Shown piece after piece: positions 45,201 to 60,200 of a stretch of 64,000 nucleotides of DNA. The DNA comes from Patiria miniata (lineage: Eukaryota; Echinodermata; Asteroidea; Valvatida; Asterinidae). The stretch covers positions 19,906,898-19,970,897 of the forward strand of contig NW_024037076.1 of NCBI RefSeq assembly GCF_015706575.1, read 5' to 3'. Each line of letters begins with the position of its first letter. Position 1 is the stretch's first letter. The translations under genes were made by a program, and so were the position numbers. Below the pieces are notes generated by a model. The model was not told the origin of the DNA, searched no databases, and saw nothing but the letters and a program-made list of their open reading frames with translations.

Positions 45201-48200
45201 GGAGTATCTTGTCCTGCCTGGCGGTGGATAGGCAGAATAGGATCGCCGTGGGACATCGCGGGAAAGAGATCATCTCCCTTCACAGGCAAGATGGCAGTCT
45301 GATCCAGGTAGTACCCGCTCCGATGATTGACACCCAGCTGACAATCAGTCAACAGCAACGACTGGTCTACAGCAACTACGAAGCTAGGAAAGTGCTCTCA
45401 AGGGACTTCAATGGTCAGTTGGTGTTCTGTGTGGATACCGACGACAAGTTGCCGACTGGAGTTTGCTGCGACAAGGCTGGATACATCTACGTGGCCATGC
45501 ACACCGACAGCGCCGGTCGCTGTGAAATTCACCAATTTGACCCAGACGGTGTGGCTATTGGGTGCGTGGTAAGGGGACTGGACAACCCCTTGGGGTTAAC
45601 CTTCACCAAAGATGATGAGCTGGTGGTGGCTGATAAGTACTCAGTGAAGATATACCGCAGGGCATGAGAAAAGGTCACAGTGCTTGACAGAATGAGAAAG
45701 TTGCAAAAAGGAAAATATATCTCCTCAATCAAGAAAAAAAATCTTAAGGAATTAGTTAAAGACAGTGTTATCATGGAACTTGCCTGTGTGATTAGAAATC
45801 ACAAATTCAAAACTACTCAGAATTAAAAAAAAAAAAAAAATATGGTTATCAGTATGATTTTGAATACATGTATTCAAAATAATTGAACCAGGACAGCAAG
45901 GAATTTTTTTTACTATAATTTTTTTTGTCATTTTAATACTATACAAATACTATGATTTGACTACCGGTGCCTTCCAGTGCAAAGCAGACAGAAGTTGTCA
46001 AACCAGCCAAAACCAAAGGGACCAGTCATTTTGCACTACTTCTGACTCAAACCAGGTTGTATTTGTTTCATTTCACCTCCGACAAATTTACTTTCATTAT
46101 CACAGAGGAAAACAATTCTGTGGGAATGCCTATGTAGGAGGCGGTTACTAGGGGTTCGGTGAGGGGGGTACAGGAACTAGCCAGTGAAACGACTCCAACA
46201 CTGTCTTGTGACGTACTAGCTAACTGATCTGGCCTTTATTCTGGAAAGAGATGGCAGGGGGAGAACTATGCTGGATATGTAGGTAACTCAATGCATACTG
46301 CCATGAATCTAATTAATAACCTGTACCCTACACATATTACTGCTCATTTGTTTTAAAGATGTGACGTTTTCACGTTTAAACCTTTAAACGAAAACAAATC
46401 CGTTTACCATTTTCCAAAAACGTTTAAACGGAACTCGAATTACAAAAAAAGAGACCTACGTTCACTGTTCATGCAGTCTTCCTTTGGGTTAAACATTCAC
46501 AAATAATTAACAATGTTTGCAAACCTATTTAATTTTACAAAACCTTTGAAGCACTTCAATCAGTGTTGTAGTATTCGTACACGGTACTCGTATACTTTTT
46601 TTTAGAGTGCTCATGCTCATACTCGAATGTCAAAGTACTTGTACTTGAAATGACGGTACTCGTACTCGGGCAGCAAAGTACTCGTACTCTTTTAAATAAT
46701 TTAATCAACTTAGAGGAGGATAATTGCAACTTTTGATGGCTGTTTGTGTAGGATTTTCTGTTTGGTCACAAAACATTTTAAATAAGACTTTTGTCCCACT
46801 TTCTTCAGTATTGTGCAACAACTCTCAAAATTCTGTCACAGGTAAAATAGGAGTTCATTTACTTTGAAAGCAAAGCTGTGAGTTTCATGTATCAACTTTA
46901 AGTTGAGCAATGACAAGCTCCACGACAATCATGAAAAGTCAGTAAATTAGTCCCTTTTCAGTTGCTGCGTCAAAACTTACACCACCTTACATGGCTGAAT
47001 AAGTTATAATTTGTTGCGCAAGTTGCAGACTTCCAAACTGTGGAACTTTCGTGGAATGTGTCACAACTGAAATGTTGGGCAACTTATGCAATGAATTTTA
47101 GCACAAGTAGGGTTACGCCAATTTGTAAAGTTTCATGAAATTGGCTGCAGGAAAGCTATTTTTACCCACTGATGCATAATACCATCGACCAATGAAAGAA
47201 GCAGGCTTGGTTCATAAATATGTATGAGATGCATAAATCAAAAGCTACTCACCCTAGGTAGACAATGTCCCCAGGGTCCTGTCACCCATCGGTAGCATGG
47301 GCTGGGCTTGCACGGCCGCCACTGGTACAGAGATGAAGCACAGGGACGACCTAATGAATTAGCTGATCTCAGGACGGTGCGACTCCGTGTCCGACCAACT
47401 AGAGAAAGATCAACACAAATTGATTGGATTGTGTGACAAATGTGGATTTTATTGCTGTGAGGTGTGATTAAAAACATCACTATGTATTTGACTTGAAGAC
47501 TCTATCTAGAGCTACTGCGTGCTGTGACAGATCATAATTTGAGTGGTAGTTATAAAAATGTAATATTTTGGGAACTGTCGTTGCAAGCCAATCCACAAAA
47601 CTTTACCATGATTTAACCAAGTTCTTTATGAACATGTGAGTCACAATGTGTCTCTGTGCCATCTGAGTATAAGAAGTGTCATTACAAGATAGAGATACAG
47701 AGATACATGTTTTATATAACACCCAAGTAAATCCTTGTCGTTTGATTGGAGGATTGTAGGTCACGCGGCATTCATTAATCGCACAATTCATTATTTCAAA
47801 TAATTCATTAATCATTGCACGGCCAACGTCATAACCGTGCATTTTTGGTTCCATTCACCATGCATTTTCGTCCCATCCCTTTTGATCTATTGCATGCCGT
47901 GTGCCCTCTAAGACGCGCAGCTGCCCAGCGCTATACGATCTTTGCGCTATTTTGAATATCATGCATTAAAACTCTGCAAAACTTGCCTTTGAAGTTGATG
48001 CAGTTTTCTTGATGATTTTTTGCATTGTTTTAAGAATTTTCAATGTTATTTTTCATTAATGTCAATGATTTGACTTTTAAACCTTTGTTAGCCTTGAACA
48101 AGCTGAAAAAAAGTAGTTGATATGATACAATTTTGTGAGTTTTGTTTGTTATTAAAGTTTTATCCTCCAATTGAATGACAAAGATCTACATGTACTTGGA

Positions 48201-51200
48201 TGGAATATAAAACAAATAATGAATGTTTTGCATTCGTGCAATGGTGAGAATATTTTCATTCGTTGAAAGATGGAATGTTCCATTCAATTCGGCTTCGCCT
48301 CTTTGAATGGAACATCCAATCTTTCAACTCATAAAAATATTCTCACTATTGTACTCATAAACATTCATTCATAAATACCTAAGACAGTTTACGCATTCCT
48401 ATTGGTCGAGAGCCCGTCACGTAGCCGGTCTTAAAAGGATGATAAAGACATGGCTAGCTGGTCTTAAACACTTTTCCAGTGTCACAATAAAATGTGGACT
48501 CCTAAAAATCCAGTGCCTCTTATCGTTTCATTGGTTGAACGTTCACAATCCTCACGTAGGCATGCGCAACACTACTAGGGAGTCAGAATTTTATAGTTCT
48601 AAATTCAAAACGCAACGAACCAGGTGCGTTCTGCACGACATCGCGCAGAACATGAAACGCGCGCGTCAATCTCCATAAAAGGGTTGTTTACATCTTACTC
48701 GCCAGCTGAACACTCCATTATTTTGCAAGAGGGATGTTTCAAAAAGCATAAAGTGAATTTGTTGAACAAAATCGGGATGTTTTGAACGAATTATATGATT
48801 TTTTTTTACCGAAAAGGTAGTTATGAATGATAAAAAACCCCGGAGCACACATTTATTCCCTTATTATTTGTATACCATACCATTCCATGGAACATCTGTC
48901 ACCTCATGAAATCATTCCTACCATTACACTCATGAACATTCATTATTTGTATAATACCACAAACTTCACATGGATTCTTAACTTGTATTCTACAAGCTGC
49001 AGGAATTATTCTCTGGAATTGTTTTTAAACATAAACATGTACATGTAAAGAACTATGTAAGAACTATGTAATAAACATTCAAGAACTATGGCTTGCTGTA
49101 TTGGGGTATTGTGTAATGGAATAAAATTGCTGTGTGGTATGATAATACTTACCGCTGTGTCCACAGGCCTGGGTGCATTTGCCCCACTCTGTCCAGGGGC
49201 TCAAGATGCAATCCCCAGGGCACTCCACGTGACAAGATGCCTCCAGAGTCTCTGGCTTGGGTAGGTCCAGCTGTAAAGAAAATGTAAAGAACTGTTAAGC
49301 GCAAACATTTGCTTATTATCACTAATCATACCAGCCCAATTGCACTGCGCTGCTGAGGAGAGAACATTACTTAGCAAAGTTTTGTGCACAGTGAAGAAAA
49401 ACAATTACAGGCATATAGGATCATTTTGCATTTATCCCAAAAGTAACCATGCAAATTATTATTAAAAAGATTACTTGGATTAAAGATTGTACGATTTTTG
49501 AAAAATGCAACATTTCAACACTATTTGTGAGATATTTCTTGCCGAAACCTCATATTTTTCAACACTCTGGGGTGTGCAATGGAGTGTAAATTGTAGAACA
49601 ATAGGCTGTGCACAGCGGCCAATTCAAGATCAACACATGGTCTGCCTCCACAGACTTCGCGGACTTTGCGTGTGTGTACAAAAGACACGAGGGATTAGCG
49701 TGTTTAGACGTCACCCGGAGGCAAGTCGAGGCACGCTTGACGTTTTATCCAGTCAGCCGTGTCTGTGTATAAAAACAGCCAGTACATGTGAACACGGCCT
49801 CCGACGCGAACTGGTGAACACCCCGTACATTTATTCTGTCTGGCTTGCTGTCATAAGAAGAAATCAAGAAATGTAGGTGGTTTCCAACGATCAGTCAATT
49901 CGTCGCAAATAAAGAGTTCTTTTGAGGAAATTGCGTTTAGCGATAAAAATGTTGTGTACGGTTTTTCACTGTCTTCTCAAAAAGTGTAACATCCACCGAG
50001 CTGAAACTTCCTATATTCCAAATGGGGGTGCTCCATTATTATTCCATTATTATGCATACCGGTACTGGAAAATATATGCCAATTTTAACGGCGCATTGTA
50101 CTGGTTTTTGGGCTGGTTTTCTTTTTTTGGGTTGATTTTAGAACTCTCTAACCATTTATGGAAATACTTGCTGAAACAAAATTCAAAAAAATCTGCCAGG
50201 GGGTGCCCCCCCCTCAAGATATGCTACTGGACAGGAAGGAAAAGTGGGCCCCAGATTTATATAATGACCCATATAGATTTGCTCAGCAAGCAACATACTG
50301 CACTAAGAAACTCCAGGAAATATTGCCCATCTCAGTAAGACATATGTGACACATTTAATATTTGACCTGAGGAAGGGCAGGTGTTGGTAACATTGTGTAG
50401 TCAATATACAGTTGCTATCCCCAATCAAGGTTGCTTATCAGGTTTGCAATTTTTTTTTACTTTGGACTTTTTGTGTGTGAAGGTCTATTTCCATAGATCT
50501 ATTTCTACTACGCTCAAAACAGAGAGACACTTTTATTGGAAGTGAACACACTGGATTTTTTTTTCGGATGAGGTTTAATTTTTCTCAGTTGTTCCACAGT
50601 CCTCCCAGTACAAGTGATTGTTATATTTCAAGATCACATTGTCCATAATCTGTGGGGCGCTGTGGTCCAATGGTTACAGTGTTCCACTCATGTGCTCTGG
50701 TATGTGGGTTCAAACCCTGATGGGGAACATGGTGCTTGTGTTCTTGGGCAAGACACTTTACTACAATTGCCTCTCTCCACCCTGGAGTATAAATGGGTAC
50801 ATGTGAAGGTAGAGACCAAATTGCGCTGATCTCAAGCTGCCGCAGGAAAATGTTCTCATTCCTGATGAACGGTGATACTGTAAAGCGCTTGGCAACCTTA
50901 GGTATATAAAGCGTGTTATAAGCACAACGTGATTATTATTATTTTATCATTACTTTTAAAATTAAAAACCAAATTGTGGCCAACCTTGTCACAGATGGAA
51001 TTCTCCACCTCCAAGCCGTTACTCTGTAGACACTGGAGCAAGCGGATCTTTTTGCCTGTCCCACATGCCCCTCTGGGCTCCATGACGCAAGAGCCCCAGT
51101 CCGTGGCGTTCCAGCGGTACGTCACGCAGCTGTCCCCCATGTTGCAAGGCTCCACCTGCGTCAGTGGCGGGCAGGTTATGCTGCCCTCGGTTGACGAAGT

Positions 51201-54200
51201 GGGACGGCGGAGAACGACGCGGGTGCGGGTGTGGAAGCTGACGTTCTCGCAATCCTGAGACAAAGTGCAACAAATTGTCAGATTAGTGGGCCAGAAGTGC
51301 TGCTTGCAAGCTGAAATGAGTGCGACACCAAACGTTTGCCAAACAGAAGACAGTTTTCAACTTTACTGTTGAACTTCCAGCATTAATGTTTGGCAGATAA
51401 TCATCCATCATTCATTGTGGTTCAACACAAACACAAATACATCCAGGTGTCTTGTTATTAAAAATCATCATTGGTCTTAGAAAAAATGTTCGAACTAAAA
51501 GTCCACACCGCCAACTTTTAGCCATTATACACTACAGGTTAACAAGGATTGGCAATGTCCTTGCCAGCTTTTCAGTTTATTGCGAATTGCTTGTAACAAG
51601 TCTAGCACACATGTCACGCAATGGAAACGTGAAGTGAATTTGACCGCACAAAACGTTGAGATTTGCTGGAGTTGAAATGTGTTCAGTGCAGCGTGTCCCA
51701 AAATACCCGCAACTTTTTTTTGCAAGGCTCTAGCATCAGCGTGGAAACACGTACCGCCATTATTTTTTATACCATTTTAAAGCTTGGAATCTTAACTTTA
51801 TCCCTGGCGAGTATTGGTTGGATATTTAAAAGAGTTTTAATATTATTCGTGTTCAAATAAAGGCATGTGGAAAACAAACGCAACCGATTTGAAAGAAAAT
51901 CGATAATGTGGTACAACAGATGCAAACTCGAGTCAACAAGCTGTTGAAATAACAAAACAAAACAAAACAGTTGATATATATTAACAACACATAGAACTTG
52001 AAATGAAGAAAAATATTGTGAATTTATTTAAGGTGTAATCTACGTGGATCGAAAAGAAAAGGAAACATAGAAAGTAAAAGGCAACGAGATCGTCACATCA
52101 TGAACATGATGAAGCATTTCCACATTAGAAAAAAAAGCACATGATTGATTTTCCTTGAAATCAGTTGAGTTTCTTTTTGACATGCCTTTATTTGAACACG
52201 AATAATTTCAAAACCATTTTGAATATCACACCAATACTTACCAGGCATAAAGTTAAGTTTCCAAGCTTTAAAATGACTTAAAAATAATGGCGTATATTTT
52301 TCCGCAACGACGCTAGAGCCTCGCCAAAAAATGTTGCGGACGCGCTGTAGTAGCATAACGGATATTTGCTGTGACGTCACAAATTTTGCGCTGATAAACA
52401 CTGAACCTGCCTACCTGAGGACAAGGTGCCCACTCTGACCAATCGCTGACCGCACACTCCCCTGGACAGGGCTTGGAGCATGAACGGGTCATTGGTGGCC
52501 GGAACCGGTGGTCACACAGACTGGAGCTGTTATCGGGACCATAGAAACCCGGTGGACCATCTATCTTGCATCTACAGAATAAGAAGATGATGTCAACTTG
52601 TAGCTACGATAACCAAAACTTAATTATAGAGGTGGAAGGGGGGAGTGAAGAGGTTGTTGATACAACAAGGTACAGTTGGGCACAGTTCTTAACCCTTTTT
52701 TTGTGGAGGAAACGTAATATTGGAGACTCATCTATGGACATTTTGCTTAGATTTACACCTTTGTATGGCAGGCTTGATGCTAGTTTGCAATGCAAACATT
52801 GTTCGGGTTGGAGAAGCCCTTCGGCAAATCAAAGCTTGAAAGTGCTATGCAATCGCACGACATACAGTACAAATGTAATTTGTCAATTGTGTCTTAATTT
52901 ACATAACTTAATTTCTTGTCAAGCTGAACTCCATATCTTACCAGAAACGGGTCTATAAAATAATCTTGAAGACCTCAATGCACAGAAAAAAATGGTATCC
53001 TTTACACTCATTTTCTACAATTCAATTTGAATCACAGAAATGTCCACAAGAACTTTTCCTGGGGTGTAAAATCAAACTTCAAAAAACCTTCAAGAAAAAC
53101 CGACTTGTCCACTATTTTTCTAAGGACCTACGTACCGGACTTCCCTTCTCTGGTGGCCATCCCCACAGCTTCCGTTCAGGGGCATTTCACACTCGTGCCA
53201 GGTTCCTGTGTACCATAAGAGGCGACTGTGGGCATCTGAACGGCACGGCATCCTCTGGTACATCTGTAAACAAGCAAGGACCGAATGAATGGCATGATGT
53301 AGATCCTCCTCAGAGCTGTAGTTCAGTCCTCCCAAGTCCATCTCAAGTCAATAACAAGTTATCCAGTGTCAGGTCAAGAGACAGGCTATGCCAAAAAACA
53401 TTGACATAGACAATGTCGTCATTGGATGCGTTCAATAAGCTCACCCGGGTCGACCCGGGTTAGCTCAGCGTCGTTCGATTAGCCCTGACTTCATTCTCAG
53501 TGCTCACCCAGGTCAGCCACCACAGACCCTGCTCATGGAGCAGAGTCACTAGTGGAAATACGTCACACGCATGCATTTAAAAAAAACGGACAAATATGGC
53601 GGCTGGACAATGGAAAAGATCAAATTAACCCCCAAAAAAAATCAACTTTATTTGAAGTCACATCAGAATTATTTATTGATCTCATTGCAAGGCTACAATC
53701 CCCGCAGACGACGTTCATTTTTTTTATTGACGGGAAAAGCAGTAAATCTCAAAGCAAGGCCATGCAGGAAGGAATGGTAAGACTCAGTCAAAAAAAAAGA
53801 TGTTTTGTCGATGGCTACAGCCACGGCTACGAACATCACATGAGGATCATGATGGAGTGTGATAGTGTGTCCGATTCGCCCGGCTCTTGTGGCTAACCAG
53901 TCTGCCTTCACCCAAGTCGTTTCGGGTGAGCTACTTGAGCGCACCCATCGTTCATCCCCTGTTACTCATGTGATCTTATATGTGATTTGACTTGTGACTG
54001 GTCTTCGGATTGGAAGTGAGACTGACTGAAGTACAACTTTGTTTCTCTAGGAAGCAATTCTTGGGCTTGAACACAAAGGCGGTGAAGGGTGTGGGGGGGG
54101 GCAAGATTACATTGGTTAAGACATTGTAGACAAAGGCAAATTTGTGAAAAATGAAGAAAATGGGGGAAAACCCAAAGTGGAGGCAACACTAGGCAAACAA

Positions 54201-57200
54201 ATGTCACCCCTTTTCACCTTTGTCTTTGTATGGGATAATTAATTGAAAATCACAACTCGGGCATTTCTTAAGAAAAATTGTAACCAGTTTAACTGTTTTG
54301 AAGGCCTTGCTATGGCAGAACTATTTAGCCGTAAGGCTACATTTTCTTGCTTATCATTTTAAGCAAAATAAGTTAGCTTAACATTTGCTGTGCAAAAGCT
54401 GCTTTAGTAAGCACAACTATTCTGTTAACTGTTAAGCAGTGCTAGACATTGGGCCCATGTCTCACCCTGTTGCCTCGGTCAGGGATCGGGCAGGGCCGAC
54501 CCACTTCTGATCCCTCCTGGAGGATCTCCCGCCATCGGACCCTCTGGCCGACGTTCAACGTCTCGCTGCACTCGCTCCAGGATGACCAAGGGCTTAGCTC
54601 ACAGTCCTCTGGGCAGAGTATGTCACACATCTCTACCGTGAAGTCTGTATAAGGAAAAAGAACGGCAACACAATCTGCATTTACTCCTCCACGAATCCAT
54701 TAAGCCATAAAGAGCTGGAATGGTTTTGGGTGGTATAAAGAGTAACAGGCAGGGCAGTTTGGGGTGGTACAAGAGCTAAAGCGTTAATTGTGATATAAAA
54801 ATGCTGCAATATGGCATCACGATATGAAAATCTCTATCGTGTACACAACAGCTTAGGCGATTTGTATGCTGATGGGTCATTTCATAAATTCGGGGTCCAC
54901 TTTTTTCCTTTCCCTGTTACTTCTGACAGTACGATTTTGTAAATTCTGGATGCACTCCTTAATGCCTTGTTTTTCCCTCAAAGTTATTATGCATAAGCAA
55001 ACCACCGACCCAACAAATGAGAATTGTCTGAACTCAGTTTTAACAATAGTTGACGCAAATTATAAAGTTCAGAGGTAACAGGGACAACAAAAATGTTATA
55101 CTTTGGACTTGTAATTTAAAGAATGAACCACATCTTATTAAGGGAGGTTTGGGGTGCGCAAAGGGAGTCAAATTATTACTTTTTGCAGATCATGCCATAA
55201 CAACTGAATTATCATAATGTATTACCAGTTTCAGCGCCGCACTTTCCAACATCCACGATTCGTCTCTCCTCATCCAGACACATGACTGCCCGGTACTTCA
55301 CCCCCAGACCGCAACCGCCCGACACACCCCCAGCCGAATCCCCCATCAGACCCCCAGCCTCGGGGGAAACTTTGAACTGGGAGGGTTCTATGAAGCAGTT
55401 GGACCACACCCCCATGGGCTCCAGGGTGTAGGTGTGGCAGCGACAGGGCTGATATTCGATGAGTGGGTAGATCTCGGGGTTGTCGCACTCTGGGGTCCGG
55501 CGACTCTGGCCTGTGCAGAAAGGGAAATTGATCAATACCATAGAGCTATACTTAAAGCTATAGTCCATCATTTGCAGCTATCCGAAAAGTAACTGGCGTA
55601 ATTATTGTTGAAAAACTACTTGGTTGAAAGATAGTAAGGGGACTAAACTCCCTGTGAAATTATTCTTTCTGGCAAGCTGTCATTTTGAAGTAATCAACGA
55701 GAGAAGGCCTTTCCAACGGTGCTTCTTAAGACGCACCATAGGAAATTTGAATTAGTAGTTCGTTTTGTATTCGGCGAAGCGCGCGCAAGCATTGGCACGA
55801 CGCACACACACACACAGTTGCTATAATTCGTCGGATCAGTGCGCACATCGCGTAGCTGCGATCATCTTAGTGAGAACGTGTCTCGGACGCTGAATTCAGC
55901 CCCAATTCAAAACATGATTCAGCAACTTTTGATTTGAAATCGAGATCCTAGAATGCTGTTTTTCTTGGAATATACAGCTGAAGCTGAGCTGAAACTTCAT
56001 AAGGTTAGTTGTTCAGTACCCTTCTTTAGATTTTGAGCACTTTTGTTGCTTCAAACGAACAAAATGCACAAGTTACAAATAATGGACTATATCTTTAAAA
56101 ATAATAGAGGGCGCACGCACTATACTATGTGCACATGTGAACGTGCCAACAAGGAGGCGCATCAGTCATTGTTTAGGTGGGCAAAAAATATAGAGAGCTA
56201 TAGGCCTAATTAAGAACACGACACTATTGTGGAATACCCAGATGTGCCCACTTTCAGCCCATATCCACCAAGAGTTATATTAACAAAGAATACAAAAATT
56301 GCCCACAGAAATGGCTACTGTGCGTCCATGTCGGCACGTCTGCATATAGCGAGTGTGCCCTCTAGTTCTCCAAATATAACTCTATGATCAATATATATCA
56401 CAAAATCGATGTTCAACACAATCAGTTCTTAGGGGTTGATTTGGGTCATGGTTGGTGCTCCTGCACTTATATTAAAGAGCAAACGTGAGGTGTTCTGGCA
56501 AAATGAGACCGAACTGGGCAGAGGTCGAAATGAGGGTTTGTGGGTATTAGGAAAGAGAATGAAAATGCTCCTTACAATACTGCATGTTGCACTTCAATCG
56601 GACATTCTCCTGACAAGTGATGGCTGTTTAAAGTTCGCATTTATCGACACGTCAAAAAAGTAAAATTCTGAGAAAAAGGCCTTTGAAGATTCATGCTTTG
56701 TAGTTTTTGAAATGAAAGATGCCAACTGTTTCTCCTTAAAAACACTTTTATTACACGATTTTTATACTATTTCTTTAAAATATGATTAGTAGACACATCA
56801 AAGACTAGAAACATCAACAAATCTGAAAATCGAAGAAAAAGTATTTGGTATTTGGACAAAGATGCATGCAAAAAATGTCCAAGTATGTGCAAAAGAAGTT
56901 TTGAACACAACTCAGTCGACATAGCCTTAGTGCTTTTGCATAATTCCTACAACACGACCTTTCATTCTTCTCTGAAAAGGACACTCTTAAAAGGACCCGA
57001 CTACAATACAACTGTCAAATCTTACCTATCAAGCGTCGTTTACGATTCCTGCGTCCATTGCAGTTGTCCGTGCAGACACTCCAGCGGGGCCATTCGGTCA
57101 GCTCGCATTCCCCTTCACATAGGATGCGACATTTCTCAGCCGCAGCTGGCATGGGTGGGCCGTAGCGCAGGCACAGGTCCACGTCAACCGGCATGCCTCC

Positions 57201-60200
57201 CTCGCGTTGACACTGCACCTCTGTAAACAGGAGTCACAGAAATCAAATTCCTTATAATGTGTATTTATTCACCAGAATTGGTGCTTCAGGCGCTACATCA
57301 TTATTACCCCTGCTCATTGGGCCATGAAACATTCCATGGACTATCTCAGCTTCCTGGGGAGTATATACAGCTCGATGCTGTAGTGTTTTGGTGGAAAGCA
57401 GCTAAAATCAATCACAGTAACTTTCTGGTCCCTCACCGGAATCTATTTACTCCTGGGTGGGGAGAATCAATTACTGGTAAAGTGTCTTGCCCAAGGACAC
57501 ATGCACATAAACCCCAGGCTAGACAGGGACCCAAAACCTGTAGAACTACCCACAGTCCTTAAGTTCAGCACTCCAGGCAATGAGGCCAAGGCATTCCACA
57601 CAAGCCATTCTACAAGTAAAATGTCAGTAAAATGTAACAACCTGATTGTCTCTCCAATACGCAGAGAATATTCTTGTCGTGATATCATAAATTTTGAATT
57701 AGCATTCACTCCCATAGTAAACACCGGCTTTGAACCTACCTCTTGTTTTGAGACCATCGCCGCAGGGATCCCAGCTACCCCTCTGCCTTCCCAAAGGCAG
57801 CTGGCAATCACTCCAGAGGCTGGGTACCCACTGGTAGGAGTAGCAGGAATCTGGGACTGGGCAGACCTGACGTTCCTGCAGCTGGGGGCAGGGCTGGCCA
57901 CCGTGCCTGACTGGCTGGAGAACGAAGCGGTCTCGCTCATGCAGGAAACCCATACCTAAAGATGGCCATACAAAAAAGAGTTATTTCTGAATTTCTTCTC
58001 AGCTTTGCACATGTTTAAACATTAATTATTTTCTTGTGTAAAGCGTTGTGATACCAGTTTGTGTAAGAACGCTATATAAGTCCCCTGATTATTATTATTA
58101 TTATTATTATAAACAGCAGTTTAAAAACTGTGATGAGCTCTCAACCAATAGGAATGGACAAATTGTCTCAGGTATTTATGAAAGAAGGTTAAAATTTCCT
58201 CTTGGCTGATTATCAGGCAAACAGAGCCCAAAACCTTGTTGAAACTCTGGATGTGACAGGTTATGTACTTCCCTGTAACTAGTGAGCTAAGCTGAGCCGA
58301 CACAGTTTCTTGACGGAGAACTCACCAGTTTCGCAGGATTGCGGGCAAGCGCTCCACTCGCCAAAGCTGGAGACTCGACAGTCCTGAGGGCAGGGTATGT
58401 AGCACTCTCGCACACTGGCTGGCTTACCCTGCTCACCACATCTGTATAGGCACAAAGTAATAAGAAATTATCAAGTTGTTCAATAGGCCTCACCCACTGC
58501 ACTCGTATGTAGGCAACACATACACCTCTCCACTGCCACACTGCATGATACCGACACAAGCGGCATTCACAAATGCATTCATGTGAGACTTTTCTAAAAC
58601 ATTAATCGCAGCTGTCTAATGGGGTGGAGCTTAATTGATCCAATCAATCTATTGTTTAATCAATGAAATCCCTTAGCATATTCGACAAGCCAGCGAATTA
58701 AAGACTTACCCTCCCTTTAAGGCTTAGATAGCAACAGGATTTTTATCAACATATAGAAAACTCCATGCCAAAGGAAAACTGAATGAAGGCCATGAATCTG
58801 ACAACTTCTAATAGTTTTAGTTTTGGAAACTGAAAAGTAATAGCTTGTACTTTAGAAAAAGGCTCCTTTCAATTTCTAGACCTTAACACATAATGTGATC
58901 CTGCCTCTAAACAATTCTGATATTCTGTAAAATCTCTGATATCCATCAAACGCTGATGACAATTTTCATGACAAGCCTCATTTTGCAGTACTCACAACAC
59001 TTGTGCTCCATCCTAAACTAAGCTCTTGGAAGTATAGTTGCAGTACTCTATCACCCAAGATCTTCATTGTATAATTTACATTATGACAGTGTGTAACACT
59101 GTTAAGAAAAATATTTAATGAGATTTCATTTTTTGAAGTTATAGGAGAAAAAGTAGGATAAGGTAGGAATTTCAAGAAAAAAAAGTAGAAGAAGTAGGAG
59201 CTAGGTAAAAAATAACTAGAAAAAAGTAGGAATACTTGAAAGCCGGAAATCCTTTTTTTTTTCCAGAAGATTTTCTTTTCTCACTTTTTTACCAACCTCT
59301 TCTCTGGCGCAACTTTGTCCTGCAACGTCCTATAGCACTCCATGGTCCTAGTCTGGCGTCCCACCTCACACATCCCTTCCACACCTTCTAGTTGCACAGG
59401 TCTCAGACCGCTGATGCATTCGCTCCATTTTTCCGTCCTCCATGCAAAGTGTGCACAGCTGTGGTCGTTACAGGCTCGCGTCTCTATCAGATGCTGGGGC
59501 ATAGGACACTCATAGCCTCCTGACATAAAAAGAAAGACACATTAAGGTGTTTTGTTTTGTTTTAAACAACGTTACTTCATTTTTTACACTTCATATTCCG
59601 TATTCATAAAGTTTACTCTTTTTACACCCCAAAATGATTTAAGGGCCCATGCAACGAAAATGCACCTTTGTGTCCCATTAAACCTTATTTTCAATTTTCG
59701 TTTTGCCATTTTAATGGTATTTGGTGCCTTTGTGTTTTTTATGCTTATGCAAATGTCCATATTCATAAGCAAAACTGTGATGTCATTCCAGGCAGAAACC
59801 TCAATGTTACAGCTATTTCAGCACAAAAAAGTTGCTAGAATTTTGGATATTTTGCTGTCAAGTTTCTTTTCTTTGTGATTCATTGTTGTGTAAGTACATG
59901 GCAGTTAGCCAATGAGCAACCCTTTCTCACAAATGTTTCCAATTAGCAAATTTTGGGTTAACAATTTGAACAGAAAACCCCTAAACTGAACAGTGTCTTC
60001 TTGAAATGACATCACAGCAACAGCGTCCTCAATTGTCCGGAAAAGCATGGGAAATTTTTTAAAGAAGTTTCTTGTTTAAAGCAGTGCGCTTTCAATAAAA
60101 TTGACCAAAAAAGGGATGTCAAATAGTTTTCATACATTTAAGAAAAGTAGAAAGTTGCTCAAAATGTGTTCCTAAAAAAAATTCACTGCATGGCCCCTTT

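Noticed and set aside
57501..57959. 152-codon + strand ORF
   Set aside because: It is the antisense shadow of the THSD7 exon 57740-57955 joined to a SINE.
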